From the NCBI GenBank assembly GCA_947473125.1, contig CANJDH010000011.1, positions 1 through 64,000 on the forward strand: a stretch of DNA of 64,000 bases. The letters run 5' to 3'. Below are positions 59,404 through 64,000 of this stretch, piece by piece. Origin of the DNA: Burkholderiales bacterium. GTDB taxonomy: Bacteria; Pseudomonadota; Gammaproteobacteria; Burkholderiales; JAEUOS01. Within the stretch, counting starts at the first letter, position 1; each line of letters begins with the position of its first letter. Position numbers and translations under genes: made by a program. The notes beneath the pieces are model-generated. The model was not told the DNA's origin, made no database searches, and saw nothing but the letters and a program-made list of their open reading frames with translations.

Positions 59404-60456
59404 ATGACGACCCTGCAAACGCTGCTCGGCATTGACCTGCCCATCATCCAGGCGCCGATGGCCGGCGTGCAAGGCAGCCAGCTGACCGTCGCCGTGTGCA
59501 ACGCCGGCGGGCTCGGTTCATTGCCGTGCGCCATGCTCACGCCCGATGCCATGCGCAAGGAACTGTTCGGGATCAGGGCGCAGACCGGCAAGCCCTACAA
59601 CGTGAATTTCTTTTGCCATGTGCCGCCCGTGCCCAGTGATGCACGCGAGGCGCTATGGCGCAACACCCTTGCACCCTACTACCGCGAATTCGACATTGAT
59701 CCGGCATCCATCGCCGCCGGGCCGGGGCGCGCTCCCTTCACCGAAGAGACCACCGCCGTCCTCAGCGAGTTCAAACCGCCCGTGGTGAGCTTCCACTTCG
59801 GTTTGCCCTCCGCAGCACTGCTCGACCGGGTGCGCGGCTGGGGTGCAAAAATCCTCTCCTCCGCCACCACGGTGGACGAAGCGCGCTGGCTCGAAGACCA
59901 TGGCGTCGACGCGATCATCGCGCAGGGGCTCGAAGCCGGCGGGCATCGCGGCATCTTCCTCTCTGATGACCTGAGCACCCAGCTCGGCACCTTCGCGCTA
60001 TTGCCGCAAATCGTGCGCGCGGTGAACGTACCGGTGATCGCCGCCGGCGGCATCGCCGATGCCCAAGGCGTGGCCGCGGCGCTGGCGTTGGGCGCGGCCG
60101 GCGTGCAGGTCGGTACCGCCTACCTGCTTTGTCCTGAAGCGAGTACCAGTGCGGTACACCGGGCAGCCCTCGCCAGCGACGCGGCGCGCCACACTGCGCT
60201 CACCAATCTGTTTACCGGCCGGCCGGCGCGCGGCATCGTCAACCGTGTAATCAGGGAATTGGGCGGAATCAACACTGCCGCACCGGCTTTTCCGCTTGCC
60301 ACATCCGGCATCGCCCCACTGCGCGCCAAGGCCGAAGCCCAGGGCAGCGGCGATTTCTCCCCCTTGTGGTCGGGCCAGAATGCCAGCGGCTGCCGGGCGA
60401 TCCCCGCAGCGCAACTCACGCGCGAGCTGGCCGCGGGCTTGCAAACCTTGGGGTAG
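59404..60456 (+). CDS. Nitronate monooxygenase (class I-type, NMO)
   Basis: This 350-residue FMN enzyme has the class I NMO pattern: PIIQAPMAGVQGSQL, the active-site GLEAGGHRGIF (catalytic His), VPVIAAGGIADAQGVAAALALGA and GTAYLLCPEA. It is shorter than the homologue at 4350 and belongs to a different branch. It detoxifies nitronates such as propionate 3-nitronate. The ATG at 59404 is the natural family start. Two repeat copies follow its stop. Confidence 0.92.
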   Translation: MTTLQTLLGIDLPIIQAPMAGVQGSQLTVAVCNAGGLGSLPCAMLTPDAMRKELFGIRAQTGKPYNVNFFCHVPPVPSDAREALWRNTLAPYYREFDIDPASIAAGPGRAPFTEETTAVLSEFKPPVVSFHFGLPSAALLDRVRGWGAKILSSATTVDEARWLEDHGVDAIIAQGLEAGGHRGIFLSDDLSTQLGTFALLPQIVRAVNVPVIAAGGIADAQGVAAALALGAAGVQVGTAYLLCPEASTSAVHRAALASDAARHTALTNLFTGRPARGIVNRVIRELGGINTAAPAFPLATSGIAPLRAKAEAQGSGDFSPLWSGQNASGCRAIPAAQLTRELAAGLQTLG

Positions 60457-60470
60457 GGAAGCAGGCCGCC

Positions 60471-60544
60471 TGAAAACCGTTGGTGGATGCGGGCTTTGGC
60501 GGCATAACCCCTGACATCATTGGTGGGAGCGGGTTTTCGGCCGC
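60471..60544. repeat. Tandem pair of GGTGGGAGCGG-type repeats
   Basis: Copy one (60471-60503) reads TGAAAACCGTTGGTGGATGC plus GGGCTTTGGCGGC; copy two (60512-60544) reads TGACATCATTGGTGGGAGCG plus GGTTTTCGGCCGCC. They sit in the convergent gap between the nitronate monooxygenase and Bug genes, so they may also serve as a transcription stop. Confidence 0.65.
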
Positions 60545-60552
60545 CTATCTTG

Positions 60553-61512
60553 TTATTGCTTTTCGATCTTGCGCGCGTCGATCAATTTTTTCCACTTGGT
60601 GATCTCGGTCTCGATATAGTCGCGCATGTCTTCGGGTGAACCTCCGCGCGCTTCGCCACCGAGGTCGGCAAAACGCTTCTTCATGTCCGGCTCGGCCAGC
60701 GCCTTGCGCACCTCAACGTTGAGGCGGTCGATGATCGGGCGCGGCGTGCCGGGTGGCGCGGCCAGGCCGAGGAAGGACGTGACTTCAAAGCCCGGCAGAT
60801 ACTGCGCCAGCGCCGGCACATCCGGCAGAAAGGCCGAGCGCTCTTTCGAGGTCACCGCGAGCGCCTTGAGCTTGCCCGATTTCACCTGCGGCAGGGTCAC
60901 CGTCATGGTCTCGAACATGGCATCAATGCGCCCGGCCATGATCTCGGTGATCGGGCCGGTGCCGCCGCGATAGGGAACATGCAGGGCATCGGCATTGGCG
61001 AGTGAATTGAACAGTTCGGCCGACAGGTGATGGATCGAGCCGACGCCGGCCGAGGCGAACGACAGCTTGCCGCGGCTGGTGCGTGCCGCCTTGATGAAGT
61101 CTTCTGCGGTCTGCTGCGGCGCGTTCGGGCTGGTGACGAACACGAAGGGATAAAAGGTCAGCGTCGAGATGAAGGAAAAACCGGTTAGCGGGTCGTAGGG
61201 CAGGCTCTTCAACATGCCCGGCTGCACCGGATAGGCGCCGGTGATCAGCACCAGCGTGTAGCCATCCGGCGCCGACTTGTTGACAAATTCGTTCGCGACC
61301 ACGCCGCCGGCGCCGGTGCGGGTCTCGACAATCACCTCTTGCTTGAGCGATTCCGAGAGTTTCTGCGCGATCAGCCGCGCCACGATGTCGGAGCTGCCGC
61401 CGGCAGCAAAGCCGTTGACCAGCTTGATCGGGCGGTTCGGATAGGTCTGGGCTTGCGCAACAGACGTAGTTAATGTGAGCAGAATCGCTGCGAGCGCGCG
61501 GGCAATTTTCAT
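60553..61512 (-). CDS. Bug/TctC-family periplasmic solute-binding protein
   Basis: This 319-residue exported binding protein has a signal ending SVAQAQ, then YPNRPIKLVNGFAAGGSSDIVAR, GAGGVVANEFVNKSAPDGYT and ALHVPYRGGTGP. The start overlaps the nucleotidyltransferase stop (ATGA type), which is unusual because that gene is not expected to be related in function. The ligand is unknown. Confidence 0.92.
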   Translation of the reverse strand: MKIARALAAILLTLTTSVAQAQTYPNRPIKLVNGFAAGGSSDIVARLIAQKLSESLKQEVIVETRTGAGGVVANEFVNKSAPDGYTLVLITGAYPVQPGMLKSLPYDPLTGFSFISTLTFYPFVFVTSPNAPQQTAEDFIKAARTSRGKLSFASAGVGSIHHLSAELFNSLANADALHVPYRGGTGPITEIMAGRIDAMFETMTVTLPQVKSGKLKALAVTSKERSAFLPDVPALAQYLPGFEVTSFLGLAAPPGTPRPIIDRLNVEVRKALAEPDMKKRFADLGGEARGGSPEDMRDYIETEITKWKKLIDARKIEKQ

Positions 61513-61967
61513 GATGTTGTGTCGCCTTTATCTTCCAGACTTTCCAGGTCGGCCAAATCTTTCAGCCGACCCGATGCCCGTTTGTTGGTTTTGAAATCAT
61601 CCAGGCCAATGAACGGTACCGACAGGTTCTGTATCCGCACCATTTCACGCCGCGCCGCACACTGCTCGTAGGAGACACCATCGATAGCGGTCAGCAAATC
61701 GATTCGTCCTGGCGGATAGCCCAACTGCACGACAGCGTCCGGCTTGAGCAGATCGGCAACGGAAATGTCCAGCGAGCCAAATCCGAACGCGCGAAGGGCT
61801 TCTATCGTCCGCTCGGCATTTTCTTTAGACGGACGCAGCCAGATGTCGAGGTCGCCGGTGAAGCGCGGATGGCCATGTGCGGCAAGCGCATACCCGCCCA
61901 CCACGAGATACTCAACGCCGTGCGCGTTGAGTAACGACACAAACTCGCTGAAATCCTTGTTGAACAT
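61509..61967 (-). CDS. Nucleotidyltransferase-fold protein (MNT/AbiEii-like)
   Basis: This 152-residue minimal nucleotidyltransferase has GGYALAAHGHPRFTGDLDIWL, which contains the GG and the DxD metal triad (GDLDIW), and a helical tail ending in DLADLESLED. Such proteins occur in AbiE-like toxin-antitoxin or orphan transferase pairs. The ATG at 61967 lies inside the end of the small upstream gene (56-bp overlap), so the two are coupled. An in-frame start further upstream overlaps that gene completely and is not favoured. Its stop overlaps the Bug start by 4 bp. Confidence 0.8.
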   Translation of the reverse strand: MFNKDFSEFVSLLNAHGVEYLVVGGYALAAHGHPRFTGDLDIWLRPSKENAERTIEALRAFGFGSLDISVADLLKPDAVVQLGYPPGRIDLLTAIDGVSYEQCAARREMVRIQNLSVPFIGLDDFKTNKRASGRLKDLADLESLEDKGDTTS

Positions 61968-62100
61968 GCGGCACCTGTTCGTAGTAGGCGTTGCGCAGCG
62001 CTTCAACCGCCGCGATCCGTTCTTCGACGCTGCGCGTGCGCCAGTAGGCCAGCGAGTCGTCATTGTCCCGCAGAGATTTGAGGGCGAGATGGGGTTGCAT
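61912..62100 (-). CDS. Small protein upstream of and overlapping the nucleotidyltransferase
   Basis: This 62-residue protein contains SLAYWRTRSVEERIAAVEAL followed by RNAYYEQ and a basic end (GFQRVCVVTQRARR). The YWRSRSxxERLxAVExLRxxYY pattern, as I remember it, is typical of the small partner gene found ahead of such nucleotidyltransferases. The ATG at 62100 is the likely start; two codons further upstream also fit. Its last 56 bp overlap the transferase start. A toxin-antitoxin role is possible but unproven. Confidence 0.7.
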   Translation of the reverse strand: MQPHLALKSLRDNDDSLAYWRTRSVEERIAAVEALRNAYYEQVPHVQQGFQRVCVVTQRARR

Positions 62101-62159
62101 GTTCGTATTATCCCGCAATCAGCCTGTCACCCGGCAGGAGTTTGGACGCGCCATGTTGT

Positions 62160-63356
62160 TCAAATCGCGACCGACGTCGCATCATAGGTAAACAACCACT
62201 CGTAGCGCTCTTTGACGCGCGCCTCGTTCCACTCCCGATCGACATAGGCACGCGCGCCTTCGACACTGGCGAGCTCGGGGTTGTGAAAGCGCTTGGTGTT
62301 GGCAGCCGCGCCTTCGACCATGCGCCGCGTACGGTCGCGCCGCGCGTTCTCGTAACGCGTCAGCGCCTCGGGCACGTCGGCTGCCGCCTCGAGCGCGCGC
62401 GCCAGGATGAAGCCGTCTTCGATCGCCATCACCGCGCCCTGCGCCAGGAACGGCAGGGTCGAATGGCAGGCGTCGCCAAGCAGGCTGACGCGCCCGACAC
62501 TCCAGCGGTCGAGCGGGGCGCGATGCATCAGCGCCCATTTGTAGGGAATCTCGATCGCCTTGATCATCAGCGCGATATCGTCGTGCCAGCCGGAAAAATC
62601 GGCGAGGCACTCCTCGATCGTGCCGCGCACGCTCCACGATTCCACGGTCCAGTCGCTGCGCTCTTTCACGCCGACGAAATTCATCAAGTGCCCGCCACGC
62701 AGCGGGTAGTGAACAATGTGCGCCCCGGGGCCGACCCAGTTGGTGCCGACCAGGCGGCGCATGCGCTCCGGCAGCTTCTTGATCGGGATCACGCCGCGCC
62801 ATGCCATCAGCCCGGTGAACTGCGGCTGGTCCGCGCCAAACAGGCCCTGGCGGATCTTCGAATGCACGCCGTCGGCGCCGATCAGCGCGTCGCCGTGCAC
62901 CATGCCGCCGTCCATGTGTAGCGTCACGCCATTCGCATCCGGCTCGAAACCGGTACAGCGCGCATTGAGGTGGATCGCGTCTTCCTTGAGGGTGCGCACC
63001 GCCGCGGCCAGCACCGCGAGCAGGTCTGGCCGGTACACGGTGAAGTAGGGATAGCCGTAGCGTTTGACCGACTCCGCGCCCAGGTCAAACAGCTTCCAGG
63101 TGTCGCCGGTATTCCACAGGCGAATCTCCTTGCCAGCGGCTTCGCACGACAACAATTTCAGCGCTTCGCCGATGCCCAGTTCATAGAGCACACGGTTGCC
63201 GTTGGCCGAAAGCTGCAGGCCGGCGCCGACTTCCTTGAGTTCCGAGGCCTGCTCATAGACGTCGACGTCGAAGCCGCGCTTGAGCAAGGCCAGCGCCGCC
63301 GTCAGGCCGCCGATGCCGCCGCCGGCAATCAGGATGCGAGGAGGTGAGGTTTTCAT
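62160..63356 (-). CDS. FAD-dependent aromatic-ring monooxygenase (salicylate/3-hydroxybenzoate type)
   Basis: This 398-residue flavoprotein hydroxylase has the FAD Rossmann motif ILIAGGGIGGLTAALALLKRG, the GADGVHSKIR (DG) motif and LLGDACHSTLPFLAQGA (GD motif). It resembles salicylate or 3-hydroxybenzoate 6-hydroxylases that need NAD(P)H and O2. The start at 63356 follows GGAAAAG; a TTG at 63380 overlapping the next stop is a weaker choice. The partial Bug gene lies just upstream on the same strand and may deliver the aromatic acid. Confidence 0.9.
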   Translation of the reverse strand: MKTSPPRILIAGGGIGGLTAALALLKRGFDVDVYEQASELKEVGAGLQLSANGNRVLYELGIGEALKLLSCEAAGKEIRLWNTGDTWKLFDLGAESVKRYGYPYFTVYRPDLLAVLAAAVRTLKEDAIHLNARCTGFEPDANGVTLHMDGGMVHGDALIGADGVHSKIRQGLFGADQPQFTGLMAWRGVIPIKKLPERMRRLVGTNWVGPGAHIVHYPLRGGHLMNFVGVKERSDWTVESWSVRGTIEECLADFSGWHDDIALMIKAIEIPYKWALMHRAPLDRWSVGRVSLLGDACHSTLPFLAQGAVMAIEDGFILARALEAAADVPEALTRYENARRDRTRRMVEGAAANTKRFHNPELASVEGARAYVDREWNEARVKERYEWLFTYDATSVAI

Positions 63357-63376
63357 CTCGATCTTTTCCGGTTGCG

Positions 63377-64000
63377 TCAATCGACTTTCGCGCCGGAAGA
63401 CTGGATCGCCTTTTCCCAGCGCGCAATCTCGGTCTCGATGAAGCGCGCAAATTCCCCCGGGCTGCTGGTGGCCGGCACCAAGCCGAATTTGGTGAGCGTG
63501 TCGCGCGCGTCGGCGGTCGAGAGTGATTTGCGCAGGGCCGCGTTGAGCCCGGCCACCACGTCGGGCGGCGTGCCGGCCGGGGCGACCAGGCCGCTCCAGA
63601 AATTGACCTGGAACGCCGGCAGGCCTGCCTCTGCCACGGTCGGCACATCGGGCAGGGCCGGGTCGCGCGCACCGCCGGTGATAGCCAGCGCGCGCAGGCG
63701 CCCCGCCTTGATTTGCGGCAGCAAGGTCACCATGCCTTCAAAGATGAGTTGTACTTCACCGCCGGCCACCGCCAGCAACGCCGGCCCGCCGCCCTTGTAG
63801 GGCACGTGCACCAGGTCCACCCCGGCGAGGTTTTTAAATAGTTCAGCCGCCAGGTGCGGCGGTGTGGCATTGCCGGCCGAGCCGTAGTTGAGCGTACCGG
63901 GCTTGTCCTTCGCCAGCGCAATCAGCTGTGCGAGCGTAGTGGCAGGCAGCGCCGCATTCACGGCAATCAGCAAGGGCCCGGTCGACACCAGGCTCACCGG
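63377..64000 (-). CDS. Bug/TctC-family solute-binding protein, 5' end outside the window
   Basis: This partial gene holds only the C-terminal 200 or so residues in the window; the signal peptide and first lobe lie beyond the right edge. Visible family features are LLIAVNAALPATTLAQLIAL, LNYGSAGNATPPHLAAELFK and LVHVPYKGGGPALL. It precedes the aromatic monooxygenase gene with a gap of 20 bp from stop to start, suggesting a shared transcript. Confidence 0.9.
   Translation of the reverse strand, partial: PVSLVSTGPLLIAVNAALPATTLAQLIALAKDKPGTLNYGSAGNATPPHLAAELFKNLAGVDLVHVPYKGGGPALLAVAGGEVQLIFEGMVTLLPQIKAGRLRALAITGGARDPALPDVPTVAEAGLPAFQVNFWSGLVAPAGTPPDVVAGLNAALRKSLSTADARDTLTKFGLVPATSSPGEFARFIETEIARWEKAIQSSGAKVD

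Noticed and set aside
1-64000. Mobile element, prophage, tRNA or rRNA genes
   Set aside because: No transposase, integrase or phage gene was recognised and no cloverleaf or rRNA-like stretch was noticed; reading by eye could miss a single tRNA, so a tRNAscan run would settle this.

Overview
The window is about 64 kb of GC-rich chromosome that reads as a betaproteobacterium, most likely Burkholderiales. The signs are six orphan Bug/TctC-type tricarboxylate-transporter-like binding proteins, DUF1840 and DUF4124 proteins, many FCD-type GntR regulators beside small catabolic operons, and several acyl-CoA genes. No rRNA, tRNA, transposase, integrase, prophage gene or CRISPR array was recognised. 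The genome context is ordinary chromosome with dense catabolic and accessory operons.

Layout. 0.2-3.2 kb: a three-gene membrane/tellurite-type unit (small membrane protein, TerB-like, TerC) divergent from an NhaR-like LysR regulator. 3.2-8.4 kb: a YihU-like dehydrogenase, a nitronate monooxygenase, a DUF35 plus Cys-less thiolase-fold pair and a Bug protein. Two candidate small RNAs on the opposite strand interrupt this run. 8.5-17.4 kb: a leftward redox region with an LVIVD protein, an AraC regulator, a TonB-dependent receptor that closely resembles E. coli PqqU/YncD, a dihaem cytochrome c, a PQQ-type sugar dehydrogenase and soxXYZA-like genes. SoxY has an altered C-terminal arm and no soxB or soxCD is present. 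17.5-22.4 kb: rightward thiolase, enoyl-CoA hydratase and an IorAB-type molybdenum hydroxylase.

22.5-32.7 kb: lipase (with a 42-codon gene behind it), lipoprotein, FadD, SDR, cupin, thioesterase, universal stress protein, two acyl-CoA dehydrogenases and a PECR-like reductase. This is a fatty-acid or acyl-CoA degradation neighbourhood. 33-36 kb: HNH protein, CYTH protein, aminotransferase, DUF1840 protein. 35.8-41.6 kb: two divergent catabolic units (fumarylacetoacetase-like/VOC/Bug/esterase, and VOC/2-hydroxyacid dehydrogenase/GntR). They share a promoter region with twin ATGTATACAT palindromes exactly 20 bp apart. 41.6-49.1 kb: a seven-gene leftward operon (lactonase-like amidohydrolase, GarR/LtnD-like dehydrogenase, TRAP transporter DctPQM, Bug protein, PdxA-like dehydrogenase) divergent from its own GntR regulator. 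It looks like a sugar-acid import and oxidation pathway.

49.2-58.6 kb: Bug plus TauD/TfdA dioxygenase, YchJ, small secreted proteins, DUF2855, an M20 peptidase and a sterol-desaturase-type hydroxylase. 58.6-64 kb: TauE/SafE permease, a second nitronate monooxygenase, Bug, an overlapping small gene/nucleotidyltransferase pair, an aromatic-ring-hydroxylase-type flavoprotein and a Bug gene cut off by the right edge. A family of short GGTGGGAGCGG-type repeats is scattered between genes.

All function calls come from reading the sequence and from memory of the families; no database search was run.
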